DNA of 64,000 bases from Herbiconiux moechotypicola (GCF_024979255.1 NZ_JANLCN010000001.1:1-64000), one strand, 5' to 3'. Counted from the first letter of the stretch, positions 15,890-24,648 are shown. Program-made: numbers and translations. Notes: generated by a model not told the origin, from the letters alone.

Positions 15890-16967
15890 GGGCCGAATCC
15901 GAATCCGAATCCGAAGCCGAATCCGAGTCCGAAGCCTCCGCCAGTAGCTCCTGCACCCGCGGCGCCACCCGCGTGCCGAACAGCTCGATCGTGCGCGCCC
16001 GTGCCTCCACCGGCAGCCCGCCGATGTCGTACTTGAGGTCGAAGCGGCTGATGTGCAGTTCGCGCGTCATCCGCACGATCTTCTGCGCGACCGTCTCGGG
16101 CGAGCCTACGAACAGCGCGCCCGTCGCGAGCTCGAGCTCGTAGCGCTCGCGGGTCGGCGGGTAGAAGCCGCGCTCGCGGCCCATCATCGTGACGAGCGGC
16201 TGCCACGACCGCCACCAGGTCTCGGCGGCTTCCTCATCCGTGTCGGCGATGAGTCCGAGAGCGTGCTGACCCACGGGGAGGCGCGGGTGACCGAACTGTT
16301 CGAGCGCGCGGTAGTAGAGGTCGACGTGGCCGGCGAACCGCTCCGGCTCGCCGCCGATGATCGCAAGCAGCAAGGGCAGGCCGTAACGGGCCGCGCGGAT
16401 GACCGAGTTCGGGCTGCCGCCCACGCCGATCCACGTGGGGATGCCACCCGGGCGCATCCGCGGGTGCAGCGTCTCGTCGACCAGCGGAGTGCGCACGGTG
16501 CCCTGCCAGGTGACCGACTCCTCGCGCTGCAGCTTCATGAACAGGTCGAGCTTCTCCTCGAACAGGGTCTCGTAGTCTTCGAGGTTGTACCCGAAAAGCG
16601 GGAAAGACTGCGTCTGGGATGCGCGACCGAGCACCATCTGCGAGCGCCCGTTCGAGAGAGCGTCGAGGGTGGAGAACTCGTTGTAGAGGCGCACCGGGTC
16701 GTTGGTGCTGAGCACGGTCACGGCGGTGCCGAGGCGGATGCGCTCGGTCGCGGTGGCGATGCCGGCCAGAAGCACCGGGGTGGCGGAGTCGACGTAGCCC
16801 TCGCGGTAGTGCTCGCCGACGCTGAAGATGTCGAGGCCCACGCGCTCGGCCTGACGGGCTTCGTCGACCACCAGGCGAACGGTCTCGGCGTCGGAGAGGG
16901 TTCGGCCGTGGTGCGTGGGGACGTCGCCGAACGAGTTGAGGCCGAACTCGAGGTCGGATGCGGGCAC
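15882..16967 (-). CDS. LLM class flavin-dependent oxidoreductase
   Basis: 361 aa of the luciferase-like TIM-barrel family. Visible landmarks: EARQAERVGLDIFSVGEHYREGY near the N-terminus, TATERIRLGTAVTVLSTNDPVRLYNEFSTLDALSNGR, and PTWIGVGGSPNSVIRAARYGLPLLLAIIGG. It is likely an FMN- or F420-using monooxygenase or reductase of unknown substrate. The C-terminus ends in an unusual Ser/Asp run (SDSDSASDSDSDSAHE) encoded by a tandem hexanucleotide. It forms an operon with the reductase at 15173 and diverges from marR at 17025, with a palindromic operator in between. Confidence 0.9.
   Translation of the reverse strand: MPASDLEFGLNSFGDVPTHHGRTLSDAETVRLVVDEARQAERVGLDIFSVGEHYREGYVDSATPVLLAGIATATERIRLGTAVTVLSTNDPVRLYNEFSTLDALSNGRSQMVLGRASQTQSFPLFGYNLEDYETLFEEKLDLFMKLQREESVTWQGTVRTPLVDETLHPRMRPGGIPTWIGVGGSPNSVIRAARYGLPLLLAIIGGEPERFAGHVDLYYRALEQFGHPRLPVGQHALGLIADTDEEAAETWWRSWQPLVTMMGRERGFYPPTRERYELELATGALFVGSPETVAQKIVRMTRELHISRFDLKYDIGGLPVEARARTIELFGTRVAPRVQELLAEASDSDSASDSDSDSAHE
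15893..15934. repeat. Tandem hexanucleotide repeat, seven units of CCGAAT type
   Basis: Seven consecutive 6-bp units (CCGAAT four times, CCGAAG twice, CCGAGT once). They encode the Ser/Asp tail of the LLM oxidoreductase and lie just upstream of the start of the reductase gene (ATG 15889). Copy-number change would lengthen the tail without shifting frame. Confidence 0.85.
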
Positions 16968-17000
16968 GGGATGCTCCTTCGGGTGGTGTGGATCGTATTA

Positions 17001-17012
17001 TTGACATGTCAA
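17001..17012. promoter_or_regulatory. MarR operator candidate
   Basis: TTGACATGTCAA is a perfect 12-bp palindrome in the 57-bp gap between the divergent LLM oxidoreductase (start 16967) and marR (start 17025) genes, next to the AGGAGG of marR. A dimeric MarR would fit here and control both directions. Confidence 0.6.
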
Positions 17013-17024
17013 CTAGGAGGGATG

Positions 17025-17591
17025 ATGGAGAATTCCCGCGATGCTGGGCGGAAGGGCGGGCGGCTGTCGCCGACACCGCACGACCTGCGGGTGTGGCGCG
17101 ATTTCGTGGAGACGGGGAACCGCATCCGGTCGCTGCTCGAGGCGCGGTTGCAGGCGGAGTCGGGGATGTCGTCGGGGGACTACTCGGTGCTGCTCGCGCT
17201 GTCGGAGGCGCCGGGGAAGCGGATGCGGTCGTCGGAGCTCGCGGAAGCGATCGGGTGGGAGCGGAGCCGGTTGTCGCATCACCTGGGGCGGATGGAGCGG
17301 CGGGGACTGGTAGGTCGGTCGTCGTCGGAAGTCGATGGCCGCGGGGCGGAGGTGCTGTTGACAGAGGAGGGGGCGTCACGGTTTCGGGTGGCGTCGGTGG
17401 CGCACCTGCGGGCCGTGCAGGAGCTGTTCGTGGAGGCGTTCGCGGGGGACGGCGGCCGAGGCGGAGCCGCTTCAGCAGAGAGAGCCGAGGTGCCGCCGGG
17501 GTCGGATGCTCGACAGAACCCGACTTTGACAGATGTCGAGGGTGTCACGACTGTGCTGACGAGGCACCTCGATAGTCTCCTCGAGGAATGA
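17025..17591 (+). CDS. MarR family transcriptional regulator
   Basis: 188 aa from ATG 17025, with AGGAGG four to five bases upstream; ATG 17022 is too close. A winged helix core is seen: SGDYSVLLALSEAPGKRMRSSELAEAIGWERSRLSHHLGRMERRGLVGRSSSEVDGRGAEVLLTEEG, with the recognition helix and the DxRG wing typical of MarR. A long C-terminal segment with GGRGGAASAERAE precedes the final dimerisation helix. It probably represses the divergent LLM oxidoreductase-reductase operon and itself through the palindrome at 17001. The ligand is unknown. Confidence 0.9.
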   Translation: MENSRDAGRKGGRLSPTPHDLRVWRDFVETGNRIRSLLEARLQAESGMSSGDYSVLLALSEAPGKRMRSSELAEAIGWERSRLSHHLGRMERRGLVGRSSSEVDGRGAEVLLTEEGASRFRVASVAHLRAVQELFVEAFAGDGGRGGAASAERAEVPPGSDARQNPTLTDVEGVTTVLTRHLDSLLEE

Positions 17592-17604
17592 AAGAGGGGG
17601 CATG

Positions 17605-18120
17605 ATGCGGCGGAGGTTGCTGCAGGGTGGCACGGCGGGCGGTGCGCTCGTGGTGGCGGCCCTGCTCGGCGGATGCGTGGCGTTCGGGAGCGCGGCGCCG
17701 CAAGGGCCAGCCGCCTCGACGCCTGCGGCGGAGGTGAAGACGCGATCCGTGTACGGGTTCGTCATCATCGCGGATCCGGATCCTTCCGGAGAGAAATGGG
17801 CGGAGCGTCAGCAGCGCCAGTGGGACACAGGCGACTCGAGCTGCACCGCCCCCGCCGGCTTCGAAGACGTGGTCGCCGGCGGTGAGGTGCAGGTGATGGG
17901 GCCATCCGGAGTTCTCGCGACGGGGCAGATCGAGGTGGGGACGTGGAGCTCCGACGTGATGACGTCGAATCGGGTCTTCGGATGCGGGTTCCCGTTCGTC
18001 GTCGAGGGCGTGCCCGAAGGGCTCGATGAGTACGGCATCCACGTGGGCGCCGAATCCCGCCCCGCCTACGCCTTCAGCGCCAGCGAACTCCGCAGCGGCC
18101 CGCGCCTCTTCCTGCCGTGA
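17605..18120 (+). CDS. Putative lipoprotein
   Basis: 171 aa from ATG 17605; GGGGG lies four bases upstream. The N-terminus MRRRLLQGGTAGGALVVAALLGGC is a lipoprotein signal with lipobox LLGGC, so the protein should be anchored to the membrane outer face. The mature part has no family I recognise; it contains DSSCTAPAGFEDVVAGGEVQV and FGCGFPFVVEGVPEG, so a disulfide between the two Cys is possible. The gene follows marR by 13 bp, so it may be cotranscribed. A hairpin at 18220 follows. Confidence 0.7.
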   Translation: MRRRLLQGGTAGGALVVAALLGGCVAFGSAAPQGPAASTPAAEVKTRSVYGFVIIADPDPSGEKWAERQQRQWDTGDSSCTAPAGFEDVVAGGEVQVMGPSGVLATGQIEVGTWSSDVMTSNRVFGCGFPFVVEGVPEGLDEYGIHVGAESRPAYAFSASELRSGPRLFLP

Positions 18121-18219
18121 CGCGTACACGCCTGCGAGCGATAGCGCATCCCACTCGCTCGGCGGTGCCCCCGAAGACGTGGTAGCGGGTGCTGGGGTTC
18201 GTCTCCTATCGTCAGGTGT

Positions 18220-18240
18220 CGCCCACTGAACGAGTGGGCG
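18220..18240 (+). terminator. Hairpin downstream of the lipoprotein gene
   Basis: CGCCCACT (18220-18227) pairs with AGTGGGCG (18233-18240) around a 5-nt loop. No T-tract follows, as is common for terminators of high-GC actinobacteria. It lies 100 bp after the lipoprotein stop and just before the deacetylase gene. Confidence 0.45.
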
Positions 18241-18249
18241 CGCGCGACG

Positions 18250-19173
18250 GTGAGAACGAGGACGACGGTGACCCCGAGGCATGCGAAGGCGCCCCCGATG
18301 TCGGCGGTCGTCGGTCGGCGGGTGGCGCTCGGGATGCTCGGGGCCGGGATTCTCGGGGGCGGGGCGGCTCTGTTCGCGGTGCAGCGCGCATCCGGGCCTG
18401 CGGTCGGCGCGGTGACCGCGACACCCGTTGCGGCCGTGACGCCGACCCCCGCGCCTACGCCAACCCCGACTCTTTCCCCGACCGCCGCCCCGTCGCCGGA
18501 GCCCAGCACCACGCCGACGCCCACGTCATCTGCCGGCCCCGTGCTCGAGAAGGTGCCGTTGCCCGGCGGGTCGATCACCGAGCTGCCCGGCGAGGGCAAT
18601 CTGCTCGCGTGGACGGTCGACGACGGGTCGAACGGCGAGGTGATCAGGCTCTACACCGAGTTCGCCGCGGCGACCGGAACCCGGCTCACCTACTTCCTCA
18701 ACGGCGCCTACGGCGGCTGGGCCGACAATGCCGAGCTGCTGCGGCCGCTCGTGCAGTCGGGGCAGATTCAGCTCGGCAACCACACTTTCGACCACGCCGA
18801 CCTCACGAGCCTCAGCGACTCGGGCGTGATCGACCAGCTGCAGCGCAACCACGACTTCATCGAGGCGACGTACGGGGTGGATGCGCGCCCCTATTTCCGC
18901 CCGCCCTATGGCTACCACGACGACCGGGTGGACGCGCTCGCCGCGAGTATCGGGTACACCTGCCCGGTGCTCTGGTACGGGTCGCTGTCGGACTCGGGGC
19001 TCATCACGCCCGAGCAGGTCGTGGGGTTCGCGGAGCGGTGGTTCCTGCCGCAGCACATCGTGATCGGGCACCTCAACTTCTTGCCGGTGACGGAGGTGTT
19101 CGGGCGGCTCGGCGAGATCGTCGCCGAACGCGGGCTGCAGACGGTGACACTGGACGACGTGTTCGCGAAGTGA
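18250..19173 (+). CDS. Polysaccharide deacetylase (NodB domain), membrane-anchored
   Basis: 307 aa from GTG 18250; ATG 18298 is an alternative that keeps the whole signal-anchor. A hydrophobic anchor (RRVALGMLGAGILGGGAALFAV) and a Pro/Thr linker (TPTPAPTPTPTLSPTAAPS) precede a NodB homology domain. Its motifs are TVDDG (where TFDDG is usual), GNHTFDHADL (metal His pair) and RPPYGYHDDRVDAL. Such carbohydrate esterase family 4 enzymes deacetylate peptidoglycan or other N-acetylated glycans outside the membrane. The Phe-to-Val change in motif 1 leaves the catalytic Asp pair in place. Confidence 0.82.
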   Translation: MRTRTTVTPRHAKAPPMSAVVGRRVALGMLGAGILGGGAALFAVQRASGPAVGAVTATPVAAVTPTPAPTPTPTLSPTAAPSPEPSTTPTPTSSAGPVLEKVPLPGGSITELPGEGNLLAWTVDDGSNGEVIRLYTEFAAATGTRLTYFLNGAYGGWADNAELLRPLVQSGQIQLGNHTFDHADLTSLSDSGVIDQLQRNHDFIEATYGVDARPYFRPPYGYHDDRVDALAASIGYTCPVLWYGSLSDSGLITPEQVVGFAERWFLPQHIVIGHLNFLPVTEVFGRLGEIVAERGLQTVTLDDVFAK

Positions 19174-19277
19174 GCCCGTGCGGCCGCGACGGAGGCCGAT
19201 GAGGTTCACCGACGGCGTTCAGGGGGCGTGTTTAGGGTGAGGGCGTCGGCGGTGTCGGCGTTGTCGGAGGAGGCGTC

Positions 19278-19937
19278 ATGGGTGGTTCGTACGGTGGGTT
19301 CGGGTCGGGGAGCGGGTCCGGCGGCGGTTCCGGGGCAGGAGCCTGGGCCGGGGCCGACGGCGTGTTCGGGGCTGACGGCGTGTTCGGTGCCGGCGGGCCG
19401 CTCGGGGGTGCGGGGGCGGATGCTGTGTGGCAGGCGCTGGAGCAGGTGCGAGAGCGGATCGAGGAGAGGGTCGGCTCGAGGTTCGGTCGGCGGGATGTGC
19501 GGGCCGCGGTGCTCGCGGTGCTGGCCGAGGAGTCGCTGCACGGGTACGGGGTCATCAGCGCGATCGAGGAGCGCAGCGACTGGCGGTGGCGGCCGAGTGC
19601 GGGGGAGGTGTATCCGACGCTGCAGCTGCTCGTCGACGAGGGGTTGATCGTCGCCACGGAGGAGGATGGGCGGAAGACGTACTCGATCACCGAGGCGGGG
19701 CGTGCGGTGGTCGAGGCGAACGGGAGCGGCGACAGCGCGGAGACCGGTGACGAAGCCGGAGACGCTGGCGGCGGTGGTGCGGGCCGTGACTTCCGTGCCC
19801 TGCCCAAGGCGGGGTTCGAGCTCGCGCAGGCTGCGGCGCAGGTGGGGCGCACGGGCACTCCCGAGCAGGTGAAGCAGGCCGTGCAGGAGCTCGAGGATGC
19901 GCGGCGCCGACTCTACGCGATCCTCGCGCAGGAGTGA
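19278..19937 (+). CDS. PadR family transcriptional regulator
   Basis: 219 aa from ATG 19278 with GGAGG four bases upstream. A flexible Gly-rich N-terminus (GGSYGGFGSGSGSGGGSG) is followed by the PadR winged helix: DVRAAVLAVLAEESLHGYGVISAIEERSDWRWRPSAGEVYPTLQLLVDEGLI. A C-terminal helix (VKQAVQELEDARRRLYAIL) is for dimerisation. The stop overlaps the start of the UbiB-type kinase gene by 4 bp, so the pair is cotranscribed. The ~45-residue Gly/Ala leader is unusual for PadR proteins. Confidence 0.9.
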   Translation: MGGSYGGFGSGSGSGGGSGAGAWAGADGVFGADGVFGAGGPLGGAGADAVWQALEQVRERIEERVGSRFGRRDVRAAVLAVLAEESLHGYGVISAIEERSDWRWRPSAGEVYPTLQLLVDEGLIVATEEDGRKTYSITEAGRAVVEANGSGDSAETGDEAGDAGGGGAGRDFRALPKAGFELAQAAAQVGRTGTPEQVKQAVQELEDARRRLYAILAQE

Positions 19938-22177
19938 CGCGGGTGGGCGCGGACGGTCAGAGCGAGCCGGATGCAGGTGGATCGCGGGAGGGTGCGGATG
20001 CGGGCGGTCACACACCGACCCGGCGCATCCCGTTGCAGGCGCCGGTGCGCTCCGCGAAGCGGGCGCGATCAGCGGCCGACGACAGCATTCAGGCACAGCA
20101 GACGGAGCGGATCTCGCTTCCGGATGGACAGGTGACCGAGCGGATCGTGGTTCCCGACGCGTTTCCGACAGAGCGGATCGAGCGGCTGGAGGAGGTGCTC
20201 GACGGAGGCGCTCCGGTGAGTGCGTCCCGGCACGTCAACGCGGGGTCGGAGGTGGGGGCCGGCTACGAGGATCGTGGGTGGGCGGGATACGCCGAGGGCG
20301 GGACCGAGGAGTATGTGGGGGAGGCGCCCAGGTACGCTCGCAAGGGCTCGGCGGCCGCGCATCCTGAGGCGACAGGAGAGCGCGATGCGGTAGGGGCGGC
20401 AGCAGTGGCAGCGGCGTCAGCAGCGGCGGCCGGTGCGGGTGCCGCGCCTCAGGGACCCGGGGCCGGGGGGACGCGGGCGCGTTACCGGCGCATCCTGAGG
20501 TTCGCGGGGTGGAACCTGGCGGTGACCTGGTTCTACGAGCTGCTGCTGCCGCGGATCGGGCTCGCTCGCGTCGCCGAGCGCACGCGGGCGAAGCGGATGC
20601 AGCGGTTCGCGCGGCGGTTCCACGGGCTGGCGGTGGAGCTCGGCGGGCTCATGATCAAGGTCGGGCAGTTCATGTCGTCGCGGCTGGATGTGCTGCCGCC
20701 CGAGATCACCAAAGAACTCGAGGGGCTGCAGGACGAGGTTCCCGCGGTGCCGTTCCCGCTCATCCGGCAGTTGGCCGAGGCCGAGCTGGGGGTGCCGCTC
20801 GAGCGGGCGTTCGCGTGGGTCGACGAGGTTCCGGTGGCGGCGGCGTCGCTCGGGCAAGCGCATCGGGCGCGGCTGTCGAGCGCCGACGCGGCCGAGACGG
20901 GGCTGGATGCAGTGGTGCTGAAGGTGCAGCGGCCCGGCATCGACGAGATCGTGACGGTCGACCTCGCGGCGCTCCGGCGGGTGGGCGGATGGCTCAGTCA
21001 CGTGCGGCTCGTGTCGTCGCGGGTCGACGCGCCGGCGCTCGTGGAGGAGTTCGCCGCGACTTCTCTCGAGGAGATCGACTACCTGCACGAGGCTGCGAGC
21101 TCGGAGCGTTTCGCCGCCGAGTTCGCGGGCGACGCGCGGGTCGGTGTGCCGACGGTGGTGTGGGAGCGGACGACGCGGCGCGTACTGACGCTCGAAGACG
21201 TCACGGCGATCAAGATCACGGATGCGGCGGCGCTCGCGGCGGCCGGCATCGATCCGGCGTCGGTGGCGCCCGTGTTCGCGGCGGTGATGTTCGATCAGCT
21301 GTTCACGCACGGGTTCTTCCATGCGGATCCGCACCCGGGGAACATCTTCGTGACGCCTCGGCCCGCGGCCGACAGCGGCGCCACCGACGCCTCGGGCGCT
21401 GCGGACGCCTCAGGTGCCGACCCCGCGCATCCGTTCACCCTCACCTTCATCGACTTCGGCATGATGGGCACCGTGCCACCCGGCACCCGCAGCGGGTTGC
21501 GCAAGATGCTCATCGCGGCCGCGTCGCGTGACGGCAAGGGGCTCGTCGCCGCTGCGCAAGACCTCGGGGTGCTGCTCGCGAGCGCCGACACGCGCGAGCT
21601 CGAGCGGGCGCTCACGCAGCTGTTCGCGCGCTTCGGGGGGATGGGGTTCGCCGAGCTGCGGGAGGTCGATCAGCGCGAGTTCGCCGACTTCGGGGCGGAG
21701 TTCGGGCACGTCATCCGGTCGCTGCCGTTCCAGCTGCCCGAGAACTTTCTGCTCATCATCCGGGCGATGTCGCTCACCTCGGGAGTGTGCAGTGCGCTCG
21801 ATCCGTCGTTCAACCTGTGGGACTCGGTGGAGCCGTACGCGCAGCGACTCATCCGCGAGGAGCGCGGCAACGTGGCGCAGGACTTCGGTTCGCAGGCGCT
21901 GTCGAACCTCGGGCTGCTGTGGCGGATGCCGGCACGGATGGACGCTCTGCTCACGAGCATCGACGAGGGCCGCGTGGCGGTGTCGGTGCCCGGGCTCGAG
22001 CGCAGGATCGGGCGGCTCGAGCGGGCTGCCGGGCGGCTCGGGTCGGCGCTGGTGTTCGGGTCGCTGCTGATCGCGGGGGCACTGGTGCGGCTGACCGACG
22101 AGGTGTTCGGGACGGTGCTGATGGTGGTGTCGGTGCTGCCGTTGCTGCACGCACTGTTCTCGGGGCGGCGGCGGTAG
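19934..22177 (+). CDS. ABC1/UbiB-type atypical kinase, membrane-anchored
   Basis: 747 aa from GTG 19934, overlapping the PadR stop. The first ~190 residues are low-complexity and acidic/basic. The ABC1 kinase-like core follows: GGLMIKVGQFMSSRLDVLPPEI (KxGQ motif), PVAAASLGQAH (Ala-rich loop), VVLKVQRPG (Lys), FFHADPHPGNIFV (catalytic Asp/Asn) and FIDFGMMG (DFG). Two C-terminal hydrophobic helices (ALVFGSLLIAGALVRL, VLMVVSVLPLLHALF) anchor it. UbiB proteins support quinone or isoprenoid lipid homeostasis; the extended N-terminus is longer than usual. Pairing with a PadR gene suggests regulated expression. Confidence 0.9.
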   Translation: MTRVGADGQSEPDAGGSREGADAGGHTPTRRIPLQAPVRSAKRARSAADDSIQAQQTERISLPDGQVTERIVVPDAFPTERIERLEEVLDGGAPVSASRHVNAGSEVGAGYEDRGWAGYAEGGTEEYVGEAPRYARKGSAAAHPEATGERDAVGAAAVAAASAAAAGAGAAPQGPGAGGTRARYRRILRFAGWNLAVTWFYELLLPRIGLARVAERTRAKRMQRFARRFHGLAVELGGLMIKVGQFMSSRLDVLPPEITKELEGLQDEVPAVPFPLIRQLAEAELGVPLERAFAWVDEVPVAAASLGQAHRARLSSADAAETGLDAVVLKVQRPGIDEIVTVDLAALRRVGGWLSHVRLVSSRVDAPALVEEFAATSLEEIDYLHEAASSERFAAEFAGDARVGVPTVVWERTTRRVLTLEDVTAIKITDAAALAAAGIDPASVAPVFAAVMFDQLFTHGFFHADPHPGNIFVTPRPAADSGATDASGAADASGADPAHPFTLTFIDFGMMGTVPPGTRSGLRKMLIAAASRDGKGLVAAAQDLGVLLASADTRELERALTQLFARFGGMGFAELREVDQREFADFGAEFGHVIRSLPFQLPENFLLIIRAMSLTSGVCSALDPSFNLWDSVEPYAQRLIREERGNVAQDFGSQALSNLGLLWRMPARMDALLTSIDEGRVAVSVPGLERRIGRLERAAGRLGSALVFGSLLIAGALVRLTDEVFGTVLMVVSVLPLLHALFSGRRR

Positions 22178-22178
22178 G

Positions 22179-22197
22179 CGCGCGCAGATTTCGCGCG
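22179..22197. terminator. Hairpin between convergent genes
   Basis: CGCGCG (22179-22184) and CGCGCG (22192-22197) can pair around a 7-nt loop in the 24-bp gap between the convergent kinase and membrane protein genes. It probably works in both directions; it is short and without a T-tract. Confidence 0.35.
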
Positions 22198-22201
22198 ACC
22201 G

Positions 22202-22675
22202 CTAGCGGAAGCTCAGTTCCACCACGCCGAAGGGGAAGGGATACAGGAACGCGTAAGGTGCGCCCGGCGTCCAGTCGCCGATCGGGATGAGGGCGAACCA
22301 GCCCAGCGCGATCGCGAAAGAACCCACGGCGACGACGATCACTGCGGTCGACGCACGATCGAGCGTGCGGATCGCCTGTGCCTCGGTCTGTGCGGACTTG
22401 AGTACGCGGGTGAGTGCGAGAACGACGATCGCCGCGAGCGCGACGAACACGAGCGGACTCGGTTTCAGCACGAGATCGATGCAGCCGGAATTCTCGTCGG
22501 CGGGCTGCTCGGCCGCCCCTCCTACGCATCTGCCCGCGCTGGCCACCGCGAGCATGCCGTAGAGGGCGCCCACGAGCACGGTGACGATGACGAGTCGCCG
22601 AATGCGCGAGATGATCGCCCGGCCTGGCAGCGAGATCGTCGTACTGGGCTCCAGTGCTGTGGAGTGTTGTGACAC
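22202..22675 (-). CDS. Small membrane protein of unknown function
   Basis: 157 aa with three hydrophobic helices: LVIVTVLVGALYGMLAVAS, PLVFVALAAIVVLALTRVL and TAVIVVAVGSFAIALGWFALI. Two Cys (GRCVGG, SGCIDL) flank a loop after the first helix and may form a disulfide outside the cell. No family motif is recognised. It is convergent with the kinase gene and its start faces the plus-strand gene at 22782 across 106 bp. Confidence 0.7.
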   Translation of the reverse strand: MSQHSTALEPSTTISLPGRAIISRIRRLVIVTVLVGALYGMLAVASAGRCVGGAAEQPADENSGCIDLVLKPSPLVFVALAAIVVLALTRVLKSAQTEAQAIRTLDRASTAVIVVAVGSFAIALGWFALIPIGDWTPGAPYAFLYPFPFGVVELSFR

Positions 22676-22781
22676 AAGACCTCCTGCCTAAAGGTTTGAA
22701 CACGGGAGCAGTCCTGTCAACATCCGTTGAACTAGCGGATGCTCCAGGCGGATGGGTGGACTGGTCTGGGAGGATCGGGGG

Positions 22782-23531
22782 ATGAGTTCAGGGGTGCCGC
22801 CGTTTCCGACTGGTCAGCCGCAGAGTCGGCCGGGGGTGGCGGGCGAGCCTGCGGCGTCGCCGAGTACTTCGCGGGGTGCGAGTGCGACGAGTGCGGGTGC
22901 GGGTGCGGCAGGTGGGCGCGACCCGCGGCGGAACGGGATGGGGACGGCCGCACTCATCCTGGGCATCGTGTCGTTCGTGGGTGCGTTCATCCCGTTGTTC
23001 GGGTATCTGGCGGTGCTCATCGCGTTGGTGGGGCTGGTGCTCGGGATCGTGGCGCTGTTCTTCGCGGGGCGGCGGAGGGGGCCGGCGATCGCGGGGATCA
23101 TCCTCAACGCGGTCGGCGCCGTGCTCGCCGTCGTGATGTCGATCGTGTACACCTTCGTGTTCTTCGGGGCGCTCATCACCAGCGCGATCGCGGCAGCCGA
23201 GGATGCGGACAGCCGGTCGCCTGAGGTGGCGCTCGTGTACGAGATCGACGGCACGGGGTCGGATGTGGATGTCACCTACACGACGTCGGTCGACGGCGTG
23301 CAGGCGGTCGAGCGGGAGACCGTCCGGAACCTGCCGTTCGAGGCCGAGTTCGAGGTGGGCGTCGATGGCGCGGACCGCTACGCGAGCTACACGATCACCG
23401 CGGTGAACGGGGCGGATGGTGGAGACGTCACCTGCCGCATCACTCTCGACGGCGCCCTCATCGCCGAGGACACGGCCTCAGGCGCCTACGCCACCGCCAG
23501 CTGCACCGGAAGCGTCGCCAACACGCGATAG
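22782..23531 (+). CDS. DUF4190-like membrane protein with MmpS-like C-terminus
   Basis: 249 aa from ATG 22782, which has GGGGG directly upstream. A Ser/Gly/Pro-rich cytosolic N-terminus is followed by two helices in a DUF4190-like arrangement (NGMGTAALILGIVSFVGAFIPLFGYLAVLIALVGLVLGIVALFF, then RGPAIAGIILNAVGAVLAVVMSIVYTFVFFG). The C-terminal ~95 residues (ALVYEIDGTGSDVDVTYTTSVDG...YTITAVNGADGGDVTCRITLDGALIAED...SCTGSV) match the extracytoplasmic MmpS fold. The role is unknown. A strong Rho-independent terminator follows 52 bp later. Confidence 0.8.
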   Translation: MSSGVPPFPTGQPQSRPGVAGEPAASPSTSRGASATSAGAGAAGGRDPRRNGMGTAALILGIVSFVGAFIPLFGYLAVLIALVGLVLGIVALFFAGRRRGPAIAGIILNAVGAVLAVVMSIVYTFVFFGALITSAIAAAEDADSRSPEVALVYEIDGTGSDVDVTYTTSVDGVQAVERETVRNLPFEAEFEVGVDGADRYASYTITAVNGADGGDVTCRITLDGALIAEDTASGAYATASCTGSVANTR

Positions 23532-23582
23532 GTCGTATAAAGCGAGCTATCATCACTCAATGTGGTAAGCTCGAGTACACCG

Positions 23583-23611
23583 CTCGGCCCCTCTGGGGCC
23601 GAGTTTTCTTT
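23583..23611 (+). terminator. Rho-independent terminator
   Basis: A 9-bp perfect stem CTCGGCCCC/GGGGCCGAG with TCT loop is followed by TTTTCTTT. It ends the 22782 transcript and lies just before the convergent WYL regulator stop at 23610. It is the clearest classical terminator in the window. Confidence 0.9.
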
Positions 23612-24635
23612 AACCGGGCGGTGACCCGGCTGCGGCCGCGTAGCGGTCGGAGAGGGTGGAGAAGGCGGCGGCGAGTTCGGGTGGGTCGAGCACGTCGAGC
23701 GGGGCGTCGAAGCGGCCGAGGGAGGCGGCGAGGGCCGTCCACGACCAGGCGCCCGCGGTGTAGCGCGTGCGGTCGGGTCCCTCAGGGGTGACGGTGCCGT
23801 CGCCGGCGAACGGCGTGACGGCAGTGGCGGGCAGGTGGAGCACGACGGTGCCGGTGCAGGGCCACTCATCACGCGCATCCGAGCCCTTGAAGCGGGCCGA
23901 GACGAAGGCGTGCACGTCGCCGCCGGGTACGTCGCGCGGGGTGAAGCGGGGGCCGGTCGGGATGCGCGGGGTGATGCGGTCGGCGCGGTAGAGACGCCAG
24001 TCGGCGCGGTCGAGGCTCCAGGCGACGAGGTACCAGCGCCCGTTCGCGGTGACGAGGTGGTGCGGCTCGACGCGCCGCGGAGCCGGCGGGTAGGAGTCGG
24101 CGGCGCGCGACGCGCCGGCGGGAGCGGTGGCCAGCGAGGCGTAGTCGAACCGGAGAATCTCGCGGGCGCGGATGGCGGTGGAGAGGGTGATGAGCACGTC
24201 GGGGGAGACGGGCGGAGTGGGCCCGGATGCGGGCTGAAGTGCCGAGAAGCGGATGGCGTCGAGGCGGTGGCGAAGGCGGGTGGGAAGGACCTGGCGCACG
24301 GTTGTGAGGGCGCGGACCGCCGCCTCGCTGAGCCCGCCCGTCCCGGAGGTGCCGTCGATGCCGTTCGCCGCGGCGGACTGCAGCGCCACCGCGAGCGCGA
24401 GCGCCTGATCGTCGTCGAAGAGCAGCGGCGGTAGCTCGGCCCCCGCGTCGAGCCGGTACCCGCCGTCTGGGCCCTTCACCGCGCGGATGCGGTAACCCAT
24501 CGTCCGCAGGCGTTCCACATCCCGCCGCACCGTGCGCGGCGCCACTTCCAGTCGCTCGGCGAGCAACTGCCCCGGCCAATCGCGGCGCGACTGCAGCAGC
24601 GACAACAGGAGCAGCATCCGGGAGCTCGACGACAT
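23610..24635 (-). CDS. WYL domain transcriptional regulator (YafY type)
   Basis: 341 aa. An N-terminal winged HTH of DeoR type (LLLLSLLQSRRDWPGQLLAERLEVAPRTVRRDVERLRTMGYRI) is followed by a WYL domain with ILRFDYAS, RRVEPHHLVTANGRWYLVAWSLDRADWRLYRADRI, and a WCX-like C-terminal extension. WYL domains sense small ligands or nucleic acids. It diverges from the PhnB-like gene at 24728, which it probably controls; this regulator-VOC pairing is common in actinobacteria. Confidence 0.92.
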   Translation of the reverse strand: MSSSSRMLLLLSLLQSRRDWPGQLLAERLEVAPRTVRRDVERLRTMGYRIRAVKGPDGGYRLDAGAELPPLLFDDDQALALAVALQSAAANGIDGTSGTGGLSEAAVRALTTVRQVLPTRLRHRLDAIRFSALQPASGPTPPVSPDVLITLSTAIRAREILRFDYASLATAPAGASRAADSYPPAPRRVEPHHLVTANGRWYLVAWSLDRADWRLYRADRITPRIPTGPRFTPRDVPGGDVHAFVSARFKGSDARDEWPCTGTVVLHLPATAVTPFAGDGTVTPEGPDRTRYTAGAWSWTALAASLGRFDAPLDVLDPPELAAAFSTLSDRYAAAAGSPPG

Positions 24636-24648
24636 TCCTCAACACTAC

